From IMG/VR virus record IMGVR_UViG_3300027848_000021, positions 1 through 61,997 of that record: 61,997 nt of DNA. One strand, given 5' to 3'. Positions 49,564 to 59,591 of this stretch are shown one piece after another (within the stretch, counting starts at the first letter, position 1; the number at the start of each line of letters is the position of its first letter). The notes beneath the pieces were generated by a model. That model saw only the letters and a program-made list of their open reading frames with translations, ran no database searches and was not told the origin of the DNA. The translations under genes and the position numbers were made by a program. The stretch comes from a virus.

Positions 49564-52500
49564 ATGAAGACGGGTGGGCCGGTCTATAAAACGCGGATAA
49601 TCGTATCGAACAGATTCGTCTCCCCGCTGGTCGGAAGAAAGTCGTTTAACGACTCTGCGATTAATTTCAAAAAAGCAGTGCTGCTATCGATGGATACGCC
49701 GCGCCTTGACGCTAACGTGTCGGCGAAAGCCGCTAATCTGGGCAGTTCGATTGGCGGCACGGGTAAATCTACGTCACCGGATACCGATAATAAGAAACGC
49801 TCGACAGACGGCGCACCTCCCGGGCTAATCGAACTACCGGGAGGCTATCGCTACCTCCCCAACGCCACGGCCGATGATGGAATGGTGCTGAATCTATTCC
49901 CATCCGCTTTCAGTAGGGAATCATATTCCAAAGAACCAAACTTTGGTTGGGTGAAAAAAGCCAAGTCGGTAACCATCGATGAGTACGAGGAATATCAAAA
50001 AACCGCTCCACGGATTCGGATGCGAAAATATAAAGTCAATTCGCGAACCAATGACATTATCCTTGAAACAGAGCAAGAACTTGACCCGCTGTACGTAAAT
50101 GCGCACCCAAGTCCAACCCGCGTTGATGCTGGGGATTTACCCCTGGAACAAAAATCGTTAGGGGACAATCTTCAAAAGCTAGTCCCCGGTGGGTCTCTCT
50201 TGCAGCGCGCTGTTGGGAGGCTGGGGATTATCAGAGATGAACTGAATAAATTACGCTGCCCGCCAGGAACGCCGGCAGCGAATCAGTTTACGGATGCCCT
50301 CGGCTCGAACTGCTTCGGTGTTTCAGCAGGCAAGATTGCCAACTACGCCATGGATATGGCGCAAAAATTCGAAAAAGAATTAACCCCGTTTAGGAACACG
50401 GCCAAGAACGTTAGTAATTTCCTGTTTGACGTAGACCAAGGACGCTATGGCGCGTTGTTTGCTCGAACGGTTTGGTATGACGCAAACGGGAACAAAATCA
50501 AGAATATTCGCAAGTGGCGAGATATCCCCCAAGAGGGCGATGGCGCGTGGTTCGTCGGCGGCATGGCTCGCGCACAGGAGCGCCTGGCGCAGCAGGACGG
50601 CAATCTTAAGAAGATTTACGACAGTCTTGGAGTCATTCGGACTCCTACTATGACTAAAAACGAAGACGTCGTTCAGGCTTTTGAGGAACTGAAGCGCCGC
50701 GGACTTTGGGTCGGTGCGTTGAATGACCGTTTCAGTGATGTCGAAGTCGACCGAATTATAAACATGAGATTAAGAAGCATTTCCGGATTCCACGGTCTGT
50801 CCAAAGAACGTCAAGACGCACTACGCGCGGCGGACACTAAGCGTTGGTACGACAATGAGCGGGCGATATTAGAAGCACTGCTGGAAGAGCATTCTCTGAA
50901 CCCGAGGCATTTTGCTCTAATCGAATCCATTAACTACGAAATGAAGGTTCCGGGGACAGACGGCTACGACGAAGCAAGTGCCGCACCAACAGTTTTTGGA
51001 CCTAATGGCTTGCAGAGTAAAATCAATATAGACCTAACAGCGATAATGCGAAATCAAGAGCAAGAAATACCCGGGCTAAAACCAGACGAACGCACGCGCA
51101 TTGACGTAGTTGGGGCGAGAACAAGCGCTGAAGCCGGCGCTCATCTCGCAGACTTTTTGACTAGCGTAAACGTGAACGCCAAACAGATGGCGGCAATGGT
51201 CGAGGCGCGCGCCTATGCGCGTCATATAGCAAAACACGAATTCGCTCACACCATACAGATTGCGGCATTCGGGGAGGCCATAAAAGCCCGTATTAACGCT
51301 AATGGATTTATTGAAGTAACAAATGCCAAGGGGAAAGTGTCGCAAGTTTCAGACATTACAAAACTCACATCTAGCAACATATTCTCGATTATCCAAGACG
51401 TCGGCGATGGTATCGACATGGAAAGCCTTCAAAACGCTCTGTCACGCCTTGACGTGGTGGCATTTTTGGCTGGCAAATATCCACGAGAGTACTACGACGA
51501 GAAGGGCAAGACGGAAGTTTGGGCGATGGAGGTTACCGCTGAATTGTGGAGCCTTAGGGACCTCGGTTTAATCTATGGCGACGATATCGATGCGGCTCTG
51601 GAATACATGGACTCAATCATGGACAGAAGACACGCAAGTGCTCGAATTCTGTCCGATTATGATGCCATCGAAGCAGATTCCGCGCGATATTTCAACATTC
51701 CAGAAGAAGGCACGGGGGGAATTGAAGACCTGGCCGCAAGAGAGGCCGCCGAAGCCAGACGCGAGCTCAAGGAACTAAAAAACACATATTCCACGATGAG
51801 TGAATCGCAGCTCATTGAGGAAATTTCGTTAGAGAAGGCCCGGGTCGACGCCCTTCGGATTAGTGGCGCGGATGAAACGTCCCCCGAACTAGAGAGACAC
51901 CAAAATCGCTTGAGGGCAGCAGAATCCGCGTGGCGCAAAAAATACGGAGTCGGCGGTGCTGGTGACAAAAAAAATCTAAATCGAAAAGTTGACCAACACA
52001 GAACGGACAGGGGTCTGCACTCACCTGAGCGCCTAGCGGAGGATAGCCGTAAGGCCAGAATGAGGGAAGTACGGCTGGCGTCAGAAGCAATGGACGTGGG
52101 AGAAATCACCCAAAAGCTCGCTGATTACGAAGTCAAATTAAGAGACGCGTCCCTTCCGGCGGACGAGCGTTCCGCATTATTGGAAGAAGTGAAATTATTT
52201 AAAACCGCATACAAAGCTAGATTAGAAGAGGGTGGGGATTCCCGTACGTGGGCTCAGCAACGACGTGAGTTGGAAAAGAATATTGATTTGATTCTTCGTC
52301 CCGAGAGACCGCTCAGGAAAGTGCACCGTATAGCGACAGACGTTGGCGCCCAAAGGTACAGCAATGAGCAAAGAGCCAAGCTTCTGCAAAAGGCAACCCC
52401 ACAACAACGTCATGCGATAGTTGAGCTTGGAGATGCAAGCCAATCCGCAATAGGTCTTTTGCTTGACCCAGAATTCCAACAAGACGCCATTGATGCAATC

Positions 52501-55500
52501 AATCGACGACACCGTCGACTACAGAAAATGGGTCTTGTCTCCGGCGCGGAGAGCGAGAACGTAAGTCGTCACGAAGGCTCGCTCGAAAAACAAATCGAAC
52601 ATATCCTAATTCCGGCCATGGAGCTCATTGACGAATCACGAATACCAGATAATCTGGAGGTCGAAGCGGTACTCCATCTAGATATTGACCCCGCAACTGG
52701 CGAAACAATAACGACAGGTAACATCGAGCATTCCGGATTACTGACCGCCAGACTCATCACTAAAAAATCCCCCGCAGACGGTGGGTCAAAGTTGGACGAA
52801 TCCGGTTCTGACATAACGAGGTTAGGGAAGAGACGACAGCGGGTAGTGATACAGGTTGCCGAAGGCGATAGGGGGATTTTTCAACACTGGACATTTGACG
52901 CAAAGTTCAAAGACGAAAACCAAAACCTCACACTTCCCCCCGGTAAATTAAAAATTATCGAGGTTAAACCAGATGGAACCATTATCGCCCAGATAGAAGA
53001 ACAGAAAAATGCGGCGGAAGTCATGGATGACCTCGTCAAAGATACTAGTCGGATTATGGACCCTGAGTCCGTTGGGGCCGGCGGCTCAAAACGCCTACAA
53101 CGACTAGCTGACGACTACGCCGTAATGCGGCGCAAGAATGGGTTGAGCACTCCGTCCAAAGATGACAACACGACGGCAGCAATAGCCGACAGAAACGTCA
53201 CCGCAACACGCGCGATTATCGAATCCGGCGGGAAATTTGGCGAACCGGTGTCGCAGGACTACATCGACGAACCCAGAATCATAGACGGTGTTATCTATAT
53301 AGATATGTCACCGTCGGGAGCTAAAAAACTTAGTAGTGGACGAAGCGCGCTCGGAGAACCCGATACCCGCGAAGGACGCACCACTTCGAGAAAGAAACGA
53401 CAGTCAGCAATAGTCGATACGCTCCGAGGGGAAATCAACGGAACTGGAACCGATGATTCTACGGATGAAGATTTGTGGTTGCGCACCGCAGACGATACGC
53501 GTGGGCCTATCCAAATAGACCCACGCGTCGAGATAATTTTACGGAGCAAGACGGTGGAAGAGATTACAAAGGCCACGGAAGACGCTGCCGTTGATATACA
53601 TGAGGGCTTCGACAGGCGCCCGCGGGTTCGCATGACCGAAGACGAATTAAATACTTTTGCTGACGTCGGTTTTGTAAAACACCACGAAGTCGAGGCTGAT
53701 TTCGGGTCAGATAGTTCGCGTCGGCTGGCTAGACGGAATGCGCAAAATGAATCCGGCGAGAGGGCCGAGAGCCTCGGCGCGCAGCCGACCCCTCCGAGAG
53801 ATTTCGATGCCACGGCCGCCAAAGCTTTCCAGGTCATTGAGGAAATGACAAAAGCCGGACACGGGCTTCACGACATGAACAGAAGGGAACTTAAAAGATT
53901 GGGGCTGAGGGTAAGCCGCACCAAATCGATACTTGTGTCAAAAACCAAAGGCCGGGTTTACGAAGCCGACACCGTAGAACAAGCTCTCGCGTTGCTGTCT
54001 CTCGGTTATGAGGTCAACGTCAAAAATGACGAGCAGATAGTAATGGTGGCCAACGCTCAAAACGAATTAAAAAAATTGATACAAGAGTCCGCATCTTTAG
54101 TCGCCGAACAAAAATCGAAATTAGCAGAGATAGACGTAGGCAGACTATATAAAGCCGGGACAAACATTTTTGCTCACGAGTCGCTCGGCATTGACCGCTC
54201 TCAAATGCCGCAGCTTGGCGGCGTGCTGACCGGCCGCGATTCCATTGCCATGAGGGCAATAACCAGCGGCATTATGCCTGGCGGATGGGCCTCCCGTTTT
54301 GAGAAAGGCACACCGGAGCTTGTGGCGTTTAATGCACTCGCAAAAAAATACAGAGAAGGCCAAGCCCTTACCGACGAAGAACTCAAACACCTAATCGATA
54401 ATACTAGGTGGGATAAAATAAACGTTTTTGGGGAAGCCGTATTTATAGATTTTCTGAATAGGGTCGTAGTGACGAACTCGCCAGCCGGTGATAGCAACGC
54501 CGTAGTGCCCAGACGACTAGACCCAGCGACCCTGCGGGCATCGCAACAGCAAATATTGGGCCCGAAAATCGACAAGATGGCCGAAGACATGCTAAAAAAT
54601 TATAGGACGGCGAGAGAAATATTCAAAAAAGACAACCCAAATCATACATTGCAGGAATTTGAAGACTGGCGGGAAAAATATTTCAACATCGACGAGCCAA
54701 CGAGTCAGCACGCTCCGATTTTGACCACAAATGACGGATACGCCCTCGATGGGCATCATAGATTATTTGCACTTGTGCTTGTTCAGGGCCTAGCTCAATC
54801 GGATGACGAAAAATTCCCGATTTTTGTTAATGAGGTCCAAACGAATATCATCGAAGGTCTGAATCTGGGCCGAGTGTATCAAAAGCACATCGGGGTAATC
54901 GACGGTTCCGTTAGTGGCGAGCGAGAAGCGGACCAGGCGTATGTTGGCGACGGAATGCCCGAACGCATAACCAAGGATGAGTTTGAGATAGAGCAGCAGA
55001 AGCTTGTCGATTCCGCAGCGGCGGAAGTGGAAAAACTGTATGCCGATGAGCACTTCATAAAGATAGACAGCGTAGGGTTAAAAAACCGTCCAGAATTGAT
55101 GTTGGATGCCACCGCCAGAAGGGACGCGGGGAGAACGCGACGAGAGACGGGCGAGGGAGCCCTTATGAGCGACAGAATACGAAGAACATCACTAAGAACA
55201 CCCGGCGGGGCGAACGCGATAGGCCAAATCCGTGGCGGCGGAGGCAGTGGAGCCGGCCGTGCGACATCCCCAAGAACACAGGGGCGCTCCTCTATAGCAT
55301 TGTCCGAAACAGGCCGAATGCCGGATACGGCAAGCAAAAAGAATACAAAATCCCTAGAAGGACAAACAGCCCCTACGCGCTCCGAAGGCATGGTCGGTAC
55401 TGGCGCTAGCGATAAGAGGCGCTTGTCATCTGGCGCTTACAAGAGCGAATACGAACACCGTATCGGGATACACGAAAGCACCCCTTCTGATTCACGGCCA

Positions 55501-56427
55501 GTTAATGGGTATTTGGTCCACAAATCACACATTGAAGAAAAAAAGCGTCGCGTCCTTGCGTCGGGTTCCGGAAACACGGGGCCAGATGCGATATTCGAAT
55601 TACAAGACAAGGACATAGTCGGTGATGGTTTGACGAGCCTCGGAGAAATTGAAGTTGTATTGAAGTCGGGGGTTTCCAATCGAACCGCATACGGTAGTGG
55701 CGAGTCCGTTCAAACGGCGCATCGACCCGTAATGATGAATTCACGGAACCGCGAAGATATCACTGACGCCCTAACCAATTTCGACGGCACGAATGGTAGA
55801 GAAAAAAGCATGGATGCCATGATTAATCTTTTGGGTGGGTCGATTGATAATAACTACTCGTCGGCCGGAGCGAGATTAGACGGGGACAGACGGATGCGGC
55901 CAGTTGGGAAACCCGACCCATCCGCCGACACACGTGACTACGACATGTTTGAAGCCAGTATTCTTGGCGGTTTCAATAAGGATGAGGTAGAGGGGATACA
56001 TTACCCATACTCTAAAATCCAAGGCTTGGCAGAGAATGAAAATATAGATGACGTTATGTCGGAGGCAACAATTACGGCCAAACTTTCAAAACTCGGTTTC
56101 ACGCCCGAGGAGATTTTACAGTACGGCGCTATGAGTGTCGGCAAACCGCTCGACAACGCCGGCAGCCAGAAGTTGCGCGAGTATCGAGCCGCGAAGAGAA
56201 TAAAGAGCCGTTACGAAAAAATGGGGATTGGGTATGTCAAGTTCGCCCACCCACAAGGTCTTAACATCGAGAACCCGCGAACGTACAGCAAGAAAGCCAC
56301 AGGCAGGGAGAACGTCGAAGACATACTTAAAGAGCAGATATTCGCCGATTTCGACGAATCAGCAAAAAAGTTCTTAAAGGAAATGCGAAAATCACCTAGC
56401 AATAATCTGATTGGACGCCCTCTATGA
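49564..56427 (+). CDS. giant zincin-metallopeptidase/ParB-like polyvalent protein
   Basis: A 2287-residue protein. Visible parts: a Cys motif C-P-P-G-T with F-T-D and C-F-G near residue 232; a zinc metallopeptidase site H-E-F-A-H (558-562); coiled coils around 715-790; K-L-S-S-G at 1255-1259; a ParB-like D-G-H-H-R motif (1729-1733, preceded by D-G-Y-A-L); a basic Arg/Gly-rich region; R-L-S-S-G at 1953-1957; and a last module of about 330 residues whose fold I cannot name. I-I-D-G-V-I-Y-I-D-M-S-P-S-G precedes the first motif, echoing the start of the pentapeptide blocks. Like its upstream neighbours it fits a packaged, protease-processed effector. Confidence 0.7.
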   Translation: MKTGGPVYKTRIIVSNRFVSPLVGRKSFNDSAINFKKAVLLSMDTPRLDANVSAKAANLGSSIGGTGKSTSPDTDNKKRSTDGAPPGLIELPGGYRYLPNATADDGMVLNLFPSAFSRESYSKEPNFGWVKKAKSVTIDEYEEYQKTAPRIRMRKYKVNSRTNDIILETEQELDPLYVNAHPSPTRVDAGDLPLEQKSLGDNLQKLVPGGSLLQRAVGRLGIIRDELNKLRCPPGTPAANQFTDALGSNCFGVSAGKIANYAMDMAQKFEKELTPFRNTAKNVSNFLFDVDQGRYGALFARTVWYDANGNKIKNIRKWRDIPQEGDGAWFVGGMARAQERLAQQDGNLKKIYDSLGVIRTPTMTKNEDVVQAFEELKRRGLWVGALNDRFSDVEVDRIINMRLRSISGFHGLSKERQDALRAADTKRWYDNERAILEALLEEHSLNPRHFALIESINYEMKVPGTDGYDEASAAPTVFGPNGLQSKINIDLTAIMRNQEQEIPGLKPDERTRIDVVGARTSAEAGAHLADFLTSVNVNAKQMAAMVEARAYARHIAKHEFAHTIQIAAFGEAIKARINANGFIEVTNAKGKVSQVSDITKLTSSNIFSIIQDVGDGIDMESLQNALSRLDVVAFLAGKYPREYYDEKGKTEVWAMEVTAELWSLRDLGLIYGDDIDAALEYMDSIMDRRHASARILSDYDAIEADSARYFNIPEEGTGGIEDLAAREAAEARRELKELKNTYSTMSESQLIEEISLEKARVDALRISGADETSPELERHQNRLRAAESAWRKKYGVGGAGDKKNLNRKVDQHRTDRGLHSPERLAEDSRKARMREVRLASEAMDVGEITQKLADYEVKLRDASLPADERSALLEEVKLFKTAYKARLEEGGDSRTWAQQRRELEKNIDLILRPERPLRKVHRIATDVGAQRYSNEQRAKLLQKATPQQRHAIVELGDASQSAIGLLLDPEFQQDAIDAINRRHRRLQKMGLVSGAESENVSRHEGSLEKQIEHILIPAMELIDESRIPDNLEVEAVLHLDIDPATGETITTGNIEHSGLLTARLITKKSPADGGSKLDESGSDITRLGKRRQRVVIQVAEGDRGIFQHWTFDAKFKDENQNLTLPPGKLKIIEVKPDGTIIAQIEEQKNAAEVMDDLVKDTSRIMDPESVGAGGSKRLQRLADDYAVMRRKNGLSTPSKDDNTTAAIADRNVTATRAIIESGGKFGEPVSQDYIDEPRIIDGVIYIDMSPSGAKKLSSGRSALGEPDTREGRTTSRKKRQSAIVDTLRGEINGTGTDDSTDEDLWLRTADDTRGPIQIDPRVEIILRSKTVEEITKATEDAAVDIHEGFDRRPRVRMTEDELNTFADVGFVKHHEVEADFGSDSSRRLARRNAQNESGERAESLGAQPTPPRDFDATAAKAFQVIEEMTKAGHGLHDMNRRELKRLGLRVSRTKSILVSKTKGRVYEADTVEQALALLSLGYEVNVKNDEQIVMVANAQNELKKLIQESASLVAEQKSKLAEIDVGRLYKAGTNIFAHESLGIDRSQMPQLGGVLTGRDSIAMRAITSGIMPGGWASRFEKGTPELVAFNALAKKYREGQALTDEELKHLIDNTRWDKINVFGEAVFIDFLNRVVVTNSPAGDSNAVVPRRLDPATLRASQQQILGPKIDKMAEDMLKNYRTAREIFKKDNPNHTLQEFEDWREKYFNIDEPTSQHAPILTTNDGYALDGHHRLFALVLVQGLAQSDDEKFPIFVNEVQTNIIEGLNLGRVYQKHIGVIDGSVSGEREADQAYVGDGMPERITKDEFEIEQQKLVDSAAAEVEKLYADEHFIKIDSVGLKNRPELMLDATARRDAGRTRRETGEGALMSDRIRRTSLRTPGGANAIGQIRGGGGSGAGRATSPRTQGRSSIALSETGRMPDTASKKNTKSLEGQTAPTRSEGMVGTGASDKRRLSSGAYKSEYEHRIGIHESTPSDSRPVNGYLVHKSHIEEKKRRVLASGSGNTGPDAIFELQDKDIVGDGLTSLGEIEVVLKSGVSNRTAYGSGESVQTAHRPVMMNSRNREDITDALTNFDGTNGREKSMDAMINLLGGSIDNNYSSAGARLDGDRRMRPVGKPDPSADTRDYDMFEASILGGFNKDEVEGIHYPYSKIQGLAENENIDDVMSEATITAKLSKLGFTPEEILQYGAMSVGKPLDNAGSQKLREYRAAKRIKSRYEKMGIGYVKFAHPQGLNIENPRTYSKKATGRENVEDILKEQIFADFDESAKKFLKEMRKSPSNNLIGRPL

Positions 56428-56915
56428 AATCCGCTCTGGTCGCCGCTCGGGGAACCGACAAGGTCTATTACGTTATAGACGCTCCGGCCGGCTCTCGGGA
56501 CGGCCTCGTGGTTAGGGCTGATGGGTCATCTATCCCTGTGTACTTCTTCGCGTGGACGTCAAAGGCTCGCGGGCTAAAGCCAATCTTGACGTCAAAATTC
56601 AGTCGCTCGCTATGGACCGCCCCCAAAGACCCCACGCGTGGAAAATGGTACGACACGTTCATAGCCAAAACCAGCATTGTCGAAGATGATATGCTTGAGG
56701 GCGTAGTGCTGAAGACAGACGGCCCTCAGAAAAAGAAGAAAATTGAGAGCAAGGTTGCACTAGTATTCAATAGGCAGCCCCAAAACAAGGACATACTAGC
56801 AGCACTTGATAGCCATAGAGTGGTACAGTCGAGTGCGGGGATGCGCTCGTTGCGGGAGCGCGACGCGTCATGGGCCCTGACTAAGGCTCTATTCCGTGCG
56901 AAAGAAGGCAACTAG
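56424..56915 (+). CDS. hypothetical head-region protein
   Basis: A 163-residue protein that overlaps the giant gene by ATGA. The first half is beta-rich with a V-Y-F-F-A-W segment; the second half has K-K-K-K-I and a Ser/Arg-rich end. No recognised family. Its position suggests a protein acting with the giant protein upstream. Confidence 0.55.
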   Translation: MKSALVAARGTDKVYYVIDAPAGSRDGLVVRADGSSIPVYFFAWTSKARGLKPILTSKFSRSLWTAPKDPTRGKWYDTFIAKTSIVEDDMLEGVVLKTDGPQKKKKIESKVALVFNRQPQNKDILAALDSHRVVQSSAGMRSLRERDASWALTKALFRAKEGN

Positions 56916-56917
56916 TA

Positions 56918-57613
56918 ATGAATGAAAACAACCTGTTGCCGGAATCTACGCCCTCGGTCAAAGCATTAGGCCCGTTGGGCGGAATAGTCCCCCAAGAAAT
57001 AGTAACTGGGGGCATCATGAGGGGCTACGGACCGAGACGCGGCAATCTGGAGCGTTTACTAAGGTACTGGCGTCCAATAATGAGAAAGCCAGGCGGTTTT
57101 ACTAGATGCAGGGTCATACTCGCGAATCATCCGGAACTGTATCCACTTGAGCGAATATGCGCATGGCTCCACCACGAAACCACTGGTGTTTGGCCGAACG
57201 AGGGGTGCCATCACCCAACGATGAAGAACTGCCGAAATAAATTAAAAAAGTTAACCAAAAAAAATTGGACAAATCTAGAGTTTGCCAGACATCTACGGTC
57301 GGGCAATATTTCCGCACCGAGGCAGCTTTCCGGAATCAAGTCGGACGATACGGATGCCCCACAGGATGTTTTTTTTCATGACTTTGAGGCCCCATCAAAA
57401 GATGAGATGCATATAGTGACCGAATCTGATATTAAGCATGCCATGGACGTTCTGCGAGACTTCAATGAAATGGAATCAACATTTTGTAGCTGGCTAAGAG
57501 ATTCCGGCAACTGGGAGCACGAAGGCCAGGATTCGTCGGGAGAAATGAAAACAATGGATATTTCTCAGGAAAAATCACTCGAACAAGAATGCTGTGGTGA
57601 AAATGTATATTAA
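56918..57613 (+). CDS. hypothetical actinophage head-region protein (W-R-P-I-M-R-K-P-G-G type)
   Basis: A 231-residue protein. The middle has Y-W-R-P-I-M-R-K-P-G-G-F, I-L-A-N-H-P-E-L-Y-P-L and W-L-H-H-E-T-T-G-x-W-P-N-E-G, a combination I recognise from a family of hypothetical proteins near head genes of uncultured phages. The C-terminus is acidic and variable. No function is known. Confidence 0.6.
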   Translation: MNENNLLPESTPSVKALGPLGGIVPQEIVTGGIMRGYGPRRGNLERLLRYWRPIMRKPGGFTRCRVILANHPELYPLERICAWLHHETTGVWPNEGCHHPTMKNCRNKLKKLTKKNWTNLEFARHLRSGNISAPRQLSGIKSDDTDAPQDVFFHDFEAPSKDEMHIVTESDIKHAMDVLRDFNEMESTFCSWLRDSGNWEHEGQDSSGEMKTMDISQEKSLEQECCGENVY

Positions 57614-59591
57614 TGATACCTCAGACATGCCGTGCTGTCCCGGCGTAGAGATTGGTGCCAGCGTCACCGTGACGCGCGTTGTATACAAAGACGGAAATAC
57701 CGTAGACCAGAAATCGTTTGTTCGCTCATATCGAAAACTCACGCCCCAAACCGTGGCGTACAAGGCTCTATCAAAACGAAACGGCAATGCTCGTAGGGAT
57801 ACGCAACGCGTATCTATCGAATCGGGGATTCAGGTTAAGGCTCGGGTGGCGTCGACCTTGCGCTCTCTTCTCATCCCTGGAGATACCGACCCACTTAAAT
57901 CCCCTATCCGCTCCGCGGTATCTCGTATTCTTACCCCCGGCAAGCCGAGCATCTCGGGGTCTTTTCCAACAAAGCCGAACCGCGGTTACCGTTGTCCCGA
58001 GGGTTATCAATACGGTGGACGTTTTACCGACTCGCGTTTATCGACATGTGGTCTGAAATTATTTGACATACCATCCCCGCTCGGCTTACTAATCAGCGCG
58101 ATTCGTAGGGCTGGAAGAAACGCGGTTGGAGCGAATACGTACGGTAAGCCGCTCACCCCCGGAACGCCAATAGTAGACCCGGTTACACGCAAGCCACAGA
58201 TACCGCGCGTGTCTCTGGACAACGGACGCGCCGTCGATATTTCCATCAAGGAAATGGCCAGGCAGATGCGGTCGCATAACGGTACGGCCGTCAGGCTAGT
58301 TCGGCGAGATGGATTTGTTCTGGAGCCGGTCGTCTCGGCTAAGGTGTTGCGGGCGATACCGGACAGTCGCGACATGGAAAATGGAACATACCTGCTCAAC
58401 GTAATGAACCCCGAGGAGATTGGCGGTGAAGAGCTAGGGCTCTTGTCGAATACCGGAATAAAATCATTAAGGTACATCACCCCCAACGGTTCAATTTTCA
58501 CCCTAGAGAAAGTACGCCTTCTAGAAATCGGTGAGCGCCGTAAATTGGGCCGAACAGTCAATTCATCTATGACTATTGATAATTCAAAAGACCCATTGGC
58601 CAGGCTCAAGGCCGTTGCATCAGAAACGGGTAACGGGCTTCGATTTAGCGAAGACCTTATCGGAACCGTCAGTGAAATATTTAAACGCCGTAAGGGTGGC
58701 AAAATTGCCGCGCCGGAAGACGTCGATGCGGATAAGGACGTCGCCAAAACCGACAGAACCAAACTAATCGACAGCATCGGGGCCGCCATCGCGCACATCG
58801 CTGATGGCGGGAGTCTTGCTGATATATCACCGGAGATACTTGCCGAGTTATTGTCTAAAAATCAAAGTATTCGAACGCAAAAACTCTCCCGACATGAAGC
58901 CCTGTCGGTGGCCGGTACCTCGCGTTATTTGCTGCACACATCGCCGGGCGAGATGGACTACATCGACGAGATGTACTCAGCGGCAGTCCAAAGGCACCTT
59001 GGCCTCAACGCGCCGCGTATTATCCCGGTTGGGAAAGCTGACGGCCGCAGAGAATACTTCCGAGAGGATGTGGAAACCGCGCTTGCTGGGTCGAAATTTA
59101 ACCCCGATGCCACATTCCAAAGCCTCCTCCCGAATGACGTAGCCAGCATGATGATTGCGGACATGCTGACCGACCAAATTGACCGTCCGCTTACATCCGT
59201 GTATGCGATGGAAATGGATGGGGCCACCCGACCGATGCTCGCCAACAACACGGTCTCTCAACTAACCGATTTAAGTAAAATCGAAATTACAAAACGCTCC
59301 GAAATGTCTATAGACAGACTGTATCGGTTGACCGGAATGACAAAATATTCCGAATACTACGGCAATTTATCGCGAGACCAGCAACGGGCCTACATGCTTA
59401 TAATAGCTTCGCTGCTTGAAGCGGCGCGCAAATGGAATTCCGCAAAGTACGCACGCAGTCTTGACAAATATGCTTTAAACGATAACGAAAGACACGCGCT
59501 GGCCATCCGCAAAACAATTTTTGACGGTCGATTAAGTACCCTGATGGGCGGCAAGCGAAGGCTTGCGGAATTATTTCGAGGAGAATCATGA
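57594..59591 (+). CDS. hypothetical protein with Cys motif and possible degenerate kinase-like fold
   Basis: A 665-residue protein. The start may be GTG 57594/57597 or ATG 57603. Residues near 133 have C-P-E-G-Y-Q-Y-G-G-R-F-T-D with C-G later, related to the motif in the giant protein at 49564. The C-terminal third has L-G-L-N-A-P-R-I-I-P-V-G and M-I-A-D-M-L-T-D-Q-I-D-R, which recall HipA-like or PI3/4-kinase-like folds; the catalytic loop is incomplete, so any enzymatic role is speculative. Confidence 0.55.
   Translation: MVKMYINDTSDMPCCPGVEIGASVTVTRVVYKDGNTVDQKSFVRSYRKLTPQTVAYKALSKRNGNARRDTQRVSIESGIQVKARVASTLRSLLIPGDTDPLKSPIRSAVSRILTPGKPSISGSFPTKPNRGYRCPEGYQYGGRFTDSRLSTCGLKLFDIPSPLGLLISAIRRAGRNAVGANTYGKPLTPGTPIVDPVTRKPQIPRVSLDNGRAVDISIKEMARQMRSHNGTAVRLVRRDGFVLEPVVSAKVLRAIPDSRDMENGTYLLNVMNPEEIGGEELGLLSNTGIKSLRYITPNGSIFTLEKVRLLEIGERRKLGRTVNSSMTIDNSKDPLARLKAVASETGNGLRFSEDLIGTVSEIFKRRKGGKIAAPEDVDADKDVAKTDRTKLIDSIGAAIAHIADGGSLADISPEILAELLSKNQSIRTQKLSRHEALSVAGTSRYLLHTSPGEMDYIDEMYSAAVQRHLGLNAPRIIPVGKADGRREYFREDVETALAGSKFNPDATFQSLLPNDVASMMIADMLTDQIDRPLTSVYAMEMDGATRPMLANNTVSQLTDLSKIEITKRSEMSIDRLYRLTGMTKYSEYYGNLSRDQQRAYMLIIASLLEAARKWNSAKYARSLDKYALNDNERHALAIRKTIFDGRLSTLMGGKRRLAELFRGES

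Noticed and set aside
57594-59591. Active protein kinase
   Set aside because: The catalytic loop and metal-binding motifs cannot be identified; only a fold hint remains.
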